In this document: positions 40,449 to 49,012 of the stretch, piece after piece | Position numbering within the stretch: position 1 is the stretch's first letter | How the letters are laid out: each line of letters starts with the position of its first letter | Origin: Pedobacter psychrotolerans | GTDB taxonomy: Bacteria; Bacteroidota; Bacteroidia; Sphingobacteriales; Sphingobacteriaceae | DNA: 64,000 bases | Direction: 5' to 3' | NCBI RefSeq assembly: GCF_004340665.1 | Contig: NZ_SLWO01000002.1 | Span: 787,254-851,253, forward strand | Program-made: the position numbers and the translations under genes | Notes under the pieces: model-generated | The model's input: the letters and a program-made list of their open reading frames with translations, nothing else | What the model was told of the DNA's origin: nothing | The model's database searches: none

Positions 40449-40486
40449 AGAAGTTTAGCGATAAGTATACTGCTGAGATGAAGTAA
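40449..40486 (+). pseudogene. Remnant of an amidohydrolase gene 3' end
   Basis: Positions 40449-40476 repeat 38729-38756 exactly (28 bp, core AAGTTTAGCGATAAGTATAC) and continue in frame with different codons for Glu, then Met in place of Lys, then Lys and a stop (GAG ATG AAG TAA against GAA AAG AAA TAG). It is the tail of a paralogous or ancestral copy, with nothing upstream. Confidence 0.7.
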
Positions 40487-40533
40487 TATGCATTTAATTG
40501 ATGAAACCTTTTTGTACACTGGTCATGAACGAT

Positions 40534-40622
40534 CGTCACCCTGAATTTATTTCAGGGCCTTATTAAAAAAACATCTTATATAAGTCGCAACAAAAAGATG
40601 CTGAAATAAATTCAGCATGACG
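40534..40622. repeat. Dispersed hairpin element with long loop
   Basis: Left arm CGTCACCCTGAATTTATTTC (40534-40553, continuing to about 40562) and right arm 40595-40622 (GAAATAAATTCAGCATGACG at its end) are near-complements with mismatches near the ends. Both arms share the CTGAATTTATTTCAG palindrome, so each could also fold on itself. Confidence 0.7.
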
Positions 40623-40806
40623 GCATTGCTAACAAAGCAGCTAACATTAGTTTATTGGCTGCTTTTTGTTTCAAAAAGATGATAACTATTGCTGAAGTAT
40701 TTATCCCGTAGATTCAGGAGATTTCCGCAGAAGCAAGTAGCAAAATCTGCGAAATTTGTTTTGATCTGCGGGACAAAGCCTTGCATTATGTTAAGTCATT
40801 TTCCTA

Positions 40807-40829
40807 TCGGTTCGTGTCTCACCAACCGA
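40807..40829. repeat. 23-bp palindrome, left flank of the tandem array
   Basis: TCGGTTCGTG-TCT-CACCAACCGA with one mismatch in the stem. A second copy in the same orientation flanks the array on the other side (41184-41206). Confidence 0.7.
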
Positions 40830-40877
40830 TAAAATCTACTTTGCTCCTGCCTGATACGGCTTACTGAAAAGCTTGTC

Positions 40878-41171
40878 TTGCCAACTGCAAAGTTTATGTT
40901 GCCTACCGCAAAGCTTATGTTACCTACTGCAAAGCTTATGTTGCCTACTGCAAAGTTTATGTTGCCTACCGCAAAGCTTATGTTACCTACCGCAAAGCTT
41001 ATGTTACCTTCTGCAAAGCTTATGTTGCCTACTGCAAAGCTTATGTTGCCTACCGCAAAGCTTATGTTACCTACCGCAAAGCTTATGTTGCCTACCGCAA
41101 AGCTTATGTTGCCTACCGCAAAGCTTATGTTGCCTACCGCAAAGCTTATGTTGCCTACCGCAAAGCTTATG
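40878..41171. repeat. Tandem array, 14 units of 21 bp
   Basis: Fourteen units beginning TTGCCTACCGCAAAGCTT and ending ATG, from 40878 to 41171 with no spacers. Variation is confined to a few positions (TTG/TTA, ACC/ACT, GCT/GTT); units 11-14 are identical, as in recent expansion at that end. Because the unit is 21 bp and stop-free, frames stay open on both strands (GNISFAV repeats on minus; LPTAKLM and SLCCLPQ on plus). No start, signal or family resemblance supports a protein. Confidence 0.95.
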
Positions 41172-41183
41172 TTGCTTCCCCTA

Positions 41184-41206
41184 TCGGTTGGTGTCTCACC
41201 AACCGA
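41184..41206. repeat. 23-bp palindrome, right flank of the tandem array
   Basis: TCGGTTGGTG (41184-41193), TCT, CACCAACCGA (41197-41206): a perfect 10-bp stem with a 3-nt loop, matching the left-flank copy. Confidence 0.75.
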
Positions 41207-41381
41207 ATTATCCAACTACCCATTCGTGATACAACCATCGAAAGATCCACCTACATGTTCGTGAGATACCTACCAGAATATAAATCAATCAAAAGTTTTT
41301 AATTTAACATCATCCCGAAAATCAAACAATTTGTAAATCATTTCATAACATAAAATCTAAATCGGCTTAACACTACAATAA

Positions 41382-41389
41382 CACCTTTG
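41382..41389 (+). promoter_or_regulatory. Candidate -7 element of the Oar-like receptor gene
   Basis: CACCTTTG, one base from TAnnTTTG at each of its first two positions, 25 bp upstream of the ATG at 41414. No clear -33 element. Confidence 0.3.
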
Positions 41390-41413
41390 CATCATAAAAA
41401 ATCAGAACTAATC

Positions 41414-44400
41414 ATGATGAAAAATTTACTTATTGCAGTGATGCTGTTTTTATGCTATGCCACCAATTCGGCCATGGCACAAACCACACAAGCATCAATT
41501 TCCGGAATTGTGACGGATGATCAAAAGAAACCCATTCCAGGCGTTTCCATTCAAATTAAAAATAATTCTACTGGTTTTACCACCAGAACCTCTACCAATG
41601 CCCAAGGAGAATACACTTTTAAAGAATTGCCTTTAGGTGGACCTTATACTGTCAAGGCAGTTTATGTTGGCTTTGGCGAACAAACCAGAAATGGTTATAT
41701 GTTGAATCTTGGAGATGTGGTTAAAGTAAGCATCACAATGCAGGAAGCTTCACAAAATTTAGAAGCTGTTCAGGTTGTCGCTTCAGGTTTGAGGAACAAA
41801 GTTCAGAATTTTGGTGCTTCAACTGAAATTTCAGCCAAGACAATGAATCAATTACCAGTTAATGGACGTAATTTCTCTAACTTAATGGATTTATCTCCAT
41901 TGAGCCGTGGTGGAAATATCTCAGGTCAGTTAGGTTCATCTACCAACTACACTATTGATGGTATGAACGCTAAAAACCCAACTTCAGCAGGCGCCACAAC
42001 CAGCCGTAGTGGTGCCCCATACTCTATCTCAATCGAAGCTGTTCGTGAGTTTAAAGTAGTAACTAATCAATATGATGTTACTTTAGGCAGAGCAGGTGGT
42101 GGTACGGTAACTGCAGTAACTAAATCGGGAACAAACACTATAAGTGGTAGCGCTTTCATGTATGGAAGAGCAGACTGGTTATCATCTCGTTACGATATCA
42201 GAGGAGTAAGGCGTGATAACGATTTTTCTACTTACCAATATGGTTTTACTTTAGGTGGCCCGATCATTAAAGATAAATTACATTATTTTGTGGGCTGGGA
42301 TCATCAAAGAGATGCTCGTCCCTTAATTATTGCAGATGTTAATGGTCCGGAAGATGAAGCTAGATTTAGAATTACCAATAGTACACTTCAAGAATTTACT
42401 ACTATTGCCCGCGATAAATATGGCGTAGCGAGTAGTGATCAATATGGTTCATTCGATAAGAAACGTGGGTCAGACGCTGCATTTGCCCGTTTAGATTGGC
42501 AAATCAATGAGAAAAATTTGTTAACCATTCGTGATAACTATACAAATGACAGAAACCCTTTGGGATTAGCTGACAATACAGCTATTAACTTCTTTGAAAG
42601 TTACGGTACAGATAAAAATGTTGACAATAGCTTATTGGCAACTTTGCGTTCAACTATCAACAGTAAAGTAACTAATGAGTTAAAAGTTCAACATTTATAT
42701 ACTTACCAGGCGAGTACGCAAAACAGCCAATTAAATGGTGCTATTCCAAGAGCTCAGGTTTTCAACGTTCCATCAACGTTATCTAATGGAACATCTGTTG
42801 GAACTGATATTCAAATTGGTGGACACCGTTTCGGGCAAGAGGGTTTTACTAACAATGTACTGCAATTGGTAGATAATTTTTATTATAATACAGATAAGAT
42901 CAAATATACTTTCGGTGTTGATGTGATGTATACTCATGCGAAATCCCTTTACGGCAGTGAAGTAAATGGTCGTTTTGAATACCGTAATACAGGAACAACT
43001 ATTAGCTCTCTACAAAATTTCAACAATTTAATTCCAAACAGATATTATCGTGAAGTTCCTTTAGTTGCTGATCCGACAGTAAAAGCAGGAATTTGGAACA
43101 CGGCTTTATATGGCCAGATGCAAACCAATTTAGCAAAAGGCTTAGAGTTTGTTGGAGGTTTACGTATGGATTATAGTTCTTATCCAAAATCGCCATTAAA
43201 TCAACAGTTGTTTGATGCTATAGGTGTAAGAACCGATCACGAACTAAAACAATTCTTAATTCAGCCAAGAATTCAGTTTAATTGGGATATCAATGAAAAC
43301 AGAACTGACTTCGTACGTTTTGGTGCTGGTATCTTTGGATCAGATATCAATAATTACATGACTATTAATAACCTAACTTTTGATGGTAAGCACTTTGCAA
43401 CAGTTGATGTATTTAATGAGTTAGTTCCAAGGCCAGATTTCATCGGTTATAGAAATGGCACAGTAGCAGCTCCAACTGTAACTGCCCAACAGGTTCCTAC
43501 TATTAACACTTATGCAGAGGATGCAAAAGTTCCGGTAGTTTATAAAGCCAACTTATCATACAGTAAATTAATCACAGATAAATTCAAGGTAGGGATTACA
43601 GGTTATGCCACTTTAGGTCGTAATAACTATATGTATGTAGATAGGAATATGGTAGCAACACCATTCTTTACATTAGCTAATGAAGCCAATCGTGGCGTTT
43701 TTGTACCAACAGTAAATGCTAGTAATGGCGTTGCAGATTGGAAATTGGGAAGATTAACTAATCAATTCGGCCGTGTATTAGAAATGAATAGCAAAGGTAA
43801 AGTAAATCAATTTGCCGTTGTTTTAGATGCAACCTGGAACTACTTTAGAGATGGAGAAATCTCTGCAAGTTTCACCTATAACGATGCGAAAGATAATACT
43901 TCATATAACGGTAATGTGGCAAATACTGCAACACTTTCTCTTCCGGTAAAAGATGATCCGAGAGATTTAAGTAAGATGTCATACTCAGATGGTCAATTCC
44001 GTAATAAGGTAGTTGTTTACGGAACTTTGCCAACATTTTATGGGGTAACTATTGGCGTTCGTTATTCAGGAATTGGAGGTACGCGTTATAGTTTATTATC
44101 TGGCGGAAATATCAACGGCGATTTCGTAGCTACAAATGATTTAGCTTTTGTTTTCGATAGAAATAATGCAAATGTTCCTGCCAGTGTGCGTGCTGGATTA
44201 CAAACGCTACTTGATAATCCTTTAGCAAGCCAAAGCTTAAAAGATTATATCACCAAATATTCTGGTCAAATAGCAGAGCGTAATGGTGGTGTGAATGGTT
44301 TCTACGGCATTGTTGATTTACGTATAGCTAAGAAATTTAAAATATATAAAACACATAACATTGAAATTTCTGGCGATATTTTCAACTTTGGTAACTTATT

Positions 44401-44569
44401 AAAGAAGAAATGGGGTGTAAACGAAACTTTAGGTTCTCAGGCTTTATATGCAGTAACTGGGTTTGACAATGCTGCAAAAGCATATTCGTACCGTGTAAAT
44501 AACACTGGTATTGTAACGCCATCAGGTAACCCTTGGCAAGCACAAATCGGTTTGAGATACGGATTTTAG
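41414..44569 (+). CDS. Oar-like TonB-dependent outer-membrane protein
   Basis: A 1051-residue receptor. The start at 41414 (MMKNLLIAVMLFLCYATNSA, ending MAQ) gives a signal peptide; a TTG nine codons upstream was rejected. A carboxypeptidase-regulatory-like domain (ASISGIVTDDQKKPIPGVSI, about 25-110) is followed by a plug with NQLPVNGRNFSNLMDLSP, SIEAVREFKVVTNQYDVTLG and GGTVTAVTKSGTN, the Oar/TonB-OMP layout, and a long barrel ending QIGLRYGF. Members of this group are large exporters or receptors of unknown ligand, some linked to protein secretion or adhesion. It is monocistronic with a strong terminator. Confidence 0.9.
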   Translation: MMKNLLIAVMLFLCYATNSAMAQTTQASISGIVTDDQKKPIPGVSIQIKNNSTGFTTRTSTNAQGEYTFKELPLGGPYTVKAVYVGFGEQTRNGYMLNLGDVVKVSITMQEASQNLEAVQVVASGLRNKVQNFGASTEISAKTMNQLPVNGRNFSNLMDLSPLSRGGNISGQLGSSTNYTIDGMNAKNPTSAGATTSRSGAPYSISIEAVREFKVVTNQYDVTLGRAGGGTVTAVTKSGTNTISGSAFMYGRADWLSSRYDIRGVRRDNDFSTYQYGFTLGGPIIKDKLHYFVGWDHQRDARPLIIADVNGPEDEARFRITNSTLQEFTTIARDKYGVASSDQYGSFDKKRGSDAAFARLDWQINEKNLLTIRDNYTNDRNPLGLADNTAINFFESYGTDKNVDNSLLATLRSTINSKVTNELKVQHLYTYQASTQNSQLNGAIPRAQVFNVPSTLSNGTSVGTDIQIGGHRFGQEGFTNNVLQLVDNFYYNTDKIKYTFGVDVMYTHAKSLYGSEVNGRFEYRNTGTTISSLQNFNNLIPNRYYREVPLVADPTVKAGIWNTALYGQMQTNLAKGLEFVGGLRMDYSSYPKSPLNQQLFDAIGVRTDHELKQFLIQPRIQFNWDINENRTDFVRFGAGIFGSDINNYMTINNLTFDGKHFATVDVFNELVPRPDFIGYRNGTVAAPTVTAQQVPTINTYAEDAKVPVVYKANLSYSKLITDKFKVGITGYATLGRNNYMYVDRNMVATPFFTLANEANRGVFVPTVNASNGVADWKLGRLTNQFGRVLEMNSKGKVNQFAVVLDATWNYFRDGEISASFTYNDAKDNTSYNGNVANTATLSLPVKDDPRDLSKMSYSDGQFRNKVVVYGTLPTFYGVTIGVRYSGIGGTRYSLLSGGNINGDFVATNDLAFVFDRNNANVPASVRAGLQTLLDNPLASQSLKDYITKYSGQIAERNGGVNGFYGIVDLRIAKKFKIYKTHNIEISGDIFNFGNLLKKKWGVNETLGSQALYAVTGFDNAAKAYSYRVNNTGIVTPSGNPWQAQIGLRYGF

Positions 44570-44606
44570 TCAACGAAAGATACCCTGTATCTTTCTAAAA
44601 AGTCAT

Positions 44607-44644
44607 AAAAAAAGGGAATGGATTTTAATCCGTTCCCTTTTTTT
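44607..44644 (+). terminator. Rho-independent terminator after Oar-like gene
   Basis: A-rich left arm through GGGAATGGAT (44607-44623) pairs with ATCCGTTCCC and the T-run (44628-44644), one G-U pair. Confidence 0.9.
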
Positions 44645-44673
44645 ATGTTTGTAAAATAAACAACAAAACTTTA

Positions 44674-46425
44674 ATGGGATTATTATTAGACTACCTGAAA
44701 AACCACAAGTGGATTGTGGCTTTAGCGTTATTGCTGGCGGGTTTCAATATTGGCTTTTCACTTTTAGATCCATATATTACCGGAAGAATTTTAGACCGCT
44801 TCATCAATCAAAAAGATAAATTAACCTATAGCCAATATCTGTGGGGATCGTTAGGTTTAATTGGCCTGGCCATTGGAGCAGCTATGGTTTCGCGTATTGC
44901 CAAAAACTTTCAGGATTATTTCACCAGCGTAATTGTGCAAAAAGTTGGCGCAAAAATGTATGCTGATGGTTTGCAACACTCTTTAAAATTACCGTATCAG
45001 GTTTTTGAAGATCAGCGCAGTGGAGAAACACTGGGCATTTTACAGAAAGTCCGCTTAGATTCTGAAAAGTTTATCACCTCTTTTATCAGCATCTTATTTG
45101 TAAGCTTAATCGGGATGATCTTCGTAATCGTTTATTCCGTTTCTATAAGTTATAAGGTTACTTTGGTTTACTTTACAGCCATTCCAATTATTAGTTTTGT
45201 AAGCTGGTATTTAAGTCGGAAAATTAAAACCATTCAACGTTCTATTGTTGGTGAAACCACAGCGCTTGCAGGTTCTACTACAGAATCTTTAAGAAATATC
45301 GAGCTGGTAAAAAGTTTAGGTTTAGCCGATCAGGAAATTGAAAGATTAAACAAAACCACATACAAAATTTTAGGCCTGGAACTTAAAAAAGTAAAATATG
45401 TGCGGAGCATGAGTTTCGTACAAGGTACCACAGTAAACTTAGTAAGAAGCACCATGATATTGGTTTTGTTGTTGCTTATCTTCGATAATGCCATTACTGC
45501 CGGACAATATTTAACTTTCTTATTTTACTCTTTCTTCCTTTTCGGTCCGTTGCAGGAATTGGGAAATGTGATTTTAGCCTGGCGTGAAGCTGAAGTTTCT
45601 TTAGGGAATTTTAAAAAGATTTTGAGTACACCCATTGATAAAAAACCTGAAAATCCCATTTCTATCCATAAAATTAAAGATTTAACCTTCAGTAATGTTG
45701 GTTTCAAACATCAAACGGCTAACAGAAATGCTTTAGAAAATATTTCATTCAAAACTTTTAACGGACAAACCATTGCTTTTGTTGGGCCATCAGGTTCTGG
45801 CAAAACAACTTTAGTTAAATTGTTGGTAGGCCTCTATCAGCCAAAAGATGGAGAAATTTTATATAATGGCACACCAAGCAATAACATTGATTTGGATGCC
45901 CTGCGGGAAAAAATTGGTTTTGTAACGCAAGACACACAACTATTCTCAGGCACCATCAGAGAGAATTTGCTTTTTGTTAACCCAACGGCAACTGATGAAG
46001 AATGTTATACAGTGCTTAATCAGGCGGCTTGCCAAACTTTATTGGCTAGAGCAGATAAAGGTTTGGATTCATTAATTGGTGAAGGTGGCGTGAAGGTTTC
46101 CGGTGGCGAAAAACAGCGCCTATCAATAGCCAGAGCATTATTGCGTCAGCCTGATATTTTGGTTTTTGATGAAGCCACCTCTTCTTTAGATTCAATTACA
46201 GAAGAAGAAATTACCAAAACGATTCGTTCAGTTTCAAATTTAACAGATCACATTACCATTCTAATTGCCCATCGTTTATCAACCATTAAACATGCTGATG
46301 TGATTTACGTTTTAGAGAAAGGCCATATCATTGAACAAGGCAAACATGAAGAACTAATTGCACAAAATGGTTTATACCAAGCCATGTGGCGCCAACAAAT
46401 TGGCGAAAGGATTGTTGAAGTTTAA
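44674..46425 (+). CDS. ABC transporter, fused permease and ATPase (exporter type)
   Basis: A 583-residue half-transporter that would act as a homodimer in the inner membrane. The six-helix ABC1 domain spans about 10-310 (first helix WIVALALLLAGFNIGFSLL). The ATPase domain has Walker A GPSGSGKTT (about 370-378), the Q-loop VTQDTQLFSG, signature VSGGEKQRLSIARAL, Walker B ILVFDEATSSLD and H-loop AHRLST. The type is MsbA/multidrug-like; the substrate cannot be told from sequence. It is followed 14 bp later by the small PLDc_N gene and is probably cotranscribed with it. Confidence 0.93.
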   Translation: MGLLLDYLKNHKWIVALALLLAGFNIGFSLLDPYITGRILDRFINQKDKLTYSQYLWGSLGLIGLAIGAAMVSRIAKNFQDYFTSVIVQKVGAKMYADGLQHSLKLPYQVFEDQRSGETLGILQKVRLDSEKFITSFISILFVSLIGMIFVIVYSVSISYKVTLVYFTAIPIISFVSWYLSRKIKTIQRSIVGETTALAGSTTESLRNIELVKSLGLADQEIERLNKTTYKILGLELKKVKYVRSMSFVQGTTVNLVRSTMILVLLLLIFDNAITAGQYLTFLFYSFFLFGPLQELGNVILAWREAEVSLGNFKKILSTPIDKKPENPISIHKIKDLTFSNVGFKHQTANRNALENISFKTFNGQTIAFVGPSGSGKTTLVKLLVGLYQPKDGEILYNGTPSNNIDLDALREKIGFVTQDTQLFSGTIRENLLFVNPTATDEECYTVLNQAACQTLLARADKGLDSLIGEGGVKVSGGEKQRLSIARALLRQPDILVFDEATSSLDSITEEEITKTIRSVSNLTDHITILIAHRLSTIKHADVIYVLEKGHIIEQGKHEELIAQNGLYQAMWRQQIGERIVEV

Positions 46426-46439
46426 TAAATCTTCATTAC

Positions 46440-46655
46440 ATGTTATTAGCACAAATAGAAAGCAATCAGATTGCAATCATTATTATTATTGCCGCAATAC
46501 TGTGGTTGGCATTTATAATCATAACCTTATATCACTTATCAAGAAATACCAATATGCTTTTTCCTGTTAAAGTACTTTGGTTTATTATTATCCTGTTCGC
46601 TCCTTTCATAGGATCAATCGCTTACTTAGTTTGGGGCAAGAACAGGAAGTTTTAA
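46440..46655 (+). CDS. PLDc_N-type small membrane protein
   Basis: A 71-residue protein with two hydrophobic helices (about 10-30 IAIIIIIAAILWLAFIIITL; about 43-64 VLWFIIILFAPFIGSIAYLV) and the closing WGKNRKF, matching the phospholipase D-like N-terminal domain found alone in Bacteroidota. It carries no catalytic HKD motif. Function is unknown; membrane signalling or bacteriocin-immunity-type roles have been suggested for the family. It is 14 bp after the ABC transporter gene. Confidence 0.82.
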   Translation: MLLAQIESNQIAIIIIIAAILWLAFIIITLYHLSRNTNMLFPVKVLWFIIILFAPFIGSIAYLVWGKNRKF

Positions 46656-47347
46656 TTTTTTTTGCGATTGATTTCAAGAGGCTGTATTATTAATTTGAAA
46701 TGTTATACTGAGCCTGTTGAAGGACTTATGAAAAACGTCTTTAACAGTGTTTCGACAAGCTACCATTGCCGTAATTGCTGAAATAAATTATCCCTCAACA
46801 TAGCGAGAAGTCATAGCAATTGCCTTAGTCTTCCTACAAGGCCAAACCACTGTTTCCTCGTTCTGCTCTTAGACCGGCATGGTCAATTTTTCGGGATGGC
46901 ACTGATCAAGCCCACCTACTGACTTCCACAGAAAAATTGCGAGCCGGCACTTTTGTTTCTTTTGGTGCCAAAAGAAAATGAGCCCGTCCGGCCAGGACAA
47001 AATAAAATTGAAATTTTAGAAACCTCGGATATGATGTCATTCGATAATTGATCGTTCAAAATTTTATAGCTTGCAGATACTTCGTGCCTCAGCATGGTAT
47101 CAGTTGTCTATAGCGATAGCATTAAGATTGCTTCGTACCTCGCAATGACGGAAATGGTTCAAAATACCCTAATATAATTATTGCATTTCATTAAATATGG
47201 CATGAATTAGTTAAGGTAACTACCATTGGCGTAATTACCTAAACAGCCAAAAATCAATTAATTATAAAAACATAACTTACATTGATTTTTATGAAATAAA
47301 TTATCCCTCAACATTACAAGTCTTGATATAATACAGTCTTTCAAAAA
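46656..47347. other. Repeat-filled intergenic region
   Basis: No gene seen in about 690 bp. It holds dispersed pieces (CTGTTGAAGGACTT; CGACAAGC), a stretch with TTGTTTCTTTTGGTGCCAAA (about 46953-46975) typical of scattered Bacteroidota repeats, and arms with CTTCGTGCCTCAGCATG and GCTTCGTACCTCGCAATGAC (about 47080-47155). A divided direct repeat is also present: ACCATTG(C/G)CGTAATT and GAAATAAATTATCCCTCAAC are adjacent at 46762-46800 but separated by about 54 bp at 47221-47315. Confidence 0.6.
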
Positions 47348-48634
47348 CTAAACCGCATTTGCGGTTTGTTCGTTAATATCCTGCAAACTCAACTTGGTTA
47401 ATGATTTCGTTTTTAACCAGGTGATAAATGCAATTCCAATCGTCATACTGCCACCAAAAACTACCGCAGGAACCAGCGTTAATAATTTCGCTGATAAACC
47501 AGACTCAAATTCGCCGATTTCATTAGACGAACCAATAAACATACTGTTTACCGCAGAAACTCTTCCCCGCATCTCATCAGGCGTAAGCAATTGCATAATG
47601 GTTTGGCGGATGATTACGCTTACGCTATCAAATGAGCCTTCTAAAAACAAGAAAAAAAGCGTTAAGTAAAAATTTCTTGAAAGTCCGTAACAAATAATGC
47701 TGAGGCCAAATCCAGTAACGGCAATTAATAAATTGCGCCAGGGTTTTCCCATCGGCGAAAACCTAGTCATCACAAGCATTGTAATCACCGCCCCAGAAGA
47801 TGCTGCACCGCGCATCATCCCCAAGCCAAATGATCCCAAATGAAATACATCTTTAGCAAATATGGGTAACAGCGCTACAGCACCGCCAAAAAACACAGAG
47901 AAAAGATCAAGGCTCATTGCCCAAACCATCATCTTGGTTTTAAATACAAATTGGATTCCTTCTTTTAAACTATGAAAAATATTTTCCTTTGGAACATAAC
48001 TCGAAGGGTGCTTTTTAAATGTGAAAATGCAGATTAATGAGATAGAAACCAAAATAACAATCACACTGTATGCAGCAGTAATCCCCCATAGCCAGTTGAC
48101 CAAACCTCCTGTTAAAGGACCGATAATGGTAGCTAACTGCCATGTGCTACTGCTCCATGTACTTGAATTGGGATATAATTTTTTAGGTACAATTTCTGCC
48201 ATGAGCGAGAATGTTGCCGGGCCAAAAAAACCTCGTGCAATACCAATGCAGAATACAAGACCATACATAATCAGCACAATCAAATCCTCTTTAAGGTGAA
48301 GGTATTGGCTGGTAATGATCAACATTAAAACCGAAGCCAGCCAAACGCCAGAGAATATTTTAATTAGTAAGCCACGCTTTTCACTTTTATCAGCTATATA
48401 ACCGCCATAAAGTGCGATTCCGATAGCAGGAATGGCTTCACAAAGTCCTACCAACCCCAACTTTAGCGGATCGTGAGTTAAATCATAAATGTGATAGCCA
48501 ATAACTACTGCCTGCATTTGATAAGCAAGGGTAAAGAAAAACCTCATACCTAAAAAGGAACGAAATTCTTTATACCGCAACGCTGCGAATGGATCTTGTT
48601 TAACTATTACGGAGTTGGAATCTGAATCTGACAC
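47348..48634 (-). CDS. MFS transporter (enterobactin-exporter-like group)
   Basis: A 428-residue inner-membrane protein with about 12 helices: LGMRFFFTLAYQMQAVVIGYHIY (TM1), the loop GGYIADKSEKRGLL (motif A-like) and the later DEMRGRVSAVNSMFIGSSNEIGEFESG. This matches the MFS_3 group that includes EntS-type exporters and other drug or siderophore efflux proteins. The substrate is unknown. It is single on the minus strand, flanked by the repeat-filled gap and the SusD terminator region. Given two siderophore-type receptors elsewhere in the window, siderophore export is possible but unlinked. Confidence 0.87.
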   Translation of the reverse strand: MSDSDSNSVIVKQDPFAALRYKEFRSFLGMRFFFTLAYQMQAVVIGYHIYDLTHDPLKLGLVGLCEAIPAIGIALYGGYIADKSEKRGLLIKIFSGVWLASVLMLIITSQYLHLKEDLIVLIMYGLVFCIGIARGFFGPATFSLMAEIVPKKLYPNSSTWSSSTWQLATIIGPLTGGLVNWLWGITAAYSVIVILVSISLICIFTFKKHPSSYVPKENIFHSLKEGIQFVFKTKMMVWAMSLDLFSVFFGGAVALLPIFAKDVFHLGSFGLGMMRGAASSGAVITMLVMTRFSPMGKPWRNLLIAVTGFGLSIICYGLSRNFYLTLFFLFLEGSFDSVSVIIRQTIMQLLTPDEMRGRVSAVNSMFIGSSNEIGEFESGLSAKLLTLVPAVVFGGSMTIGIAFITWLKTKSLTKLSLQDINEQTANAV

Positions 48635-49012
48635 GGAAAAGAGTTTATCTGCAAAATTAAGCTTTGAAAATTAATAATAGGAATAGATAAATGCTTAAGA
48701 TAGATTATTTGGTAAGGCGAAGAGTTGGTGAGTTGTTGGATAAATTTAGATGGGTAAGGTAAATATGCCGTGAGGCTGGCGCTAAAAATCTCTAATTGAG
48801 TATGTTCAAATAACGGTATTAATCACTAATTTGATACAGATCGCTACTTTCCCAACTCAATAACTCTCCCCCTAAACCTAAACGCATAATCCTCTAAACT
48901 CCTAACCATTTCACCTTCCCAAATCCCTACCTCACCAACTTACCACCATATTCAAACAAAAAACCCGATGAATAGCATTACACTATCCATCGGGTCGGTT
49001 TATATCGCTCTC
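48635..49012. other. Intergenic region between MFS and SusD genes
   Basis: About 380 bp without a gene. Towards 49012 lies the SusD terminator (48956-48995). The rest is AT-rich and pyrimidine-biased (ACTCTCCCCCTAAACC and similar) with no recognised element; part of it probably carries the MFS promoter. Confidence 0.55.
48956..48995 (-). terminator. Terminator of the SusC/SusD operon
   Basis: ACCCGATG (48963-48970) pairs with CATCGGGT (48988-48995); on the minus strand TTTTTTGTTTG follows. Confidence 0.82.

Larger units (their letters stand above)
40341..41413. other. Repeat-rich segment between lipoprotein gene and Oar-like receptor
   Basis: More than 1 kb without a convincing gene. In order it holds a CACCAACCGA piece (about 40430-40440), the gene-end remnant, a diverged hairpin element (40534-40622), a 23-bp palindrome (40807-40829), the 21-bp tandem array, a second 23-bp palindrome (41184-41206) and the upstream region of the receptor. 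Open frames across the array on both strands result from the repeat. Confidence 0.7.

Noticed and set aside
40878..41171. CRISPR array
   Set aside because: Units are contiguous with no unique spacers, the unit is 21 bp, and there are no cas genes nearby.
40796..41264. Frames of 118-139 codons on both strands with 7-residue repeats (GNISFAV, LPTAKLM, SLCCLPQ)
   Set aside because: They are open only because the 21-bp tandem unit has no stop. There is no signal, plausible fold or conserved flank.
46930..46990. Rho-independent terminator at the TTTTGGTGCCAAAA palindrome
   Set aside because: The sequence type is a scattered Bacteroidota repeat and there is no gene ending just before it.
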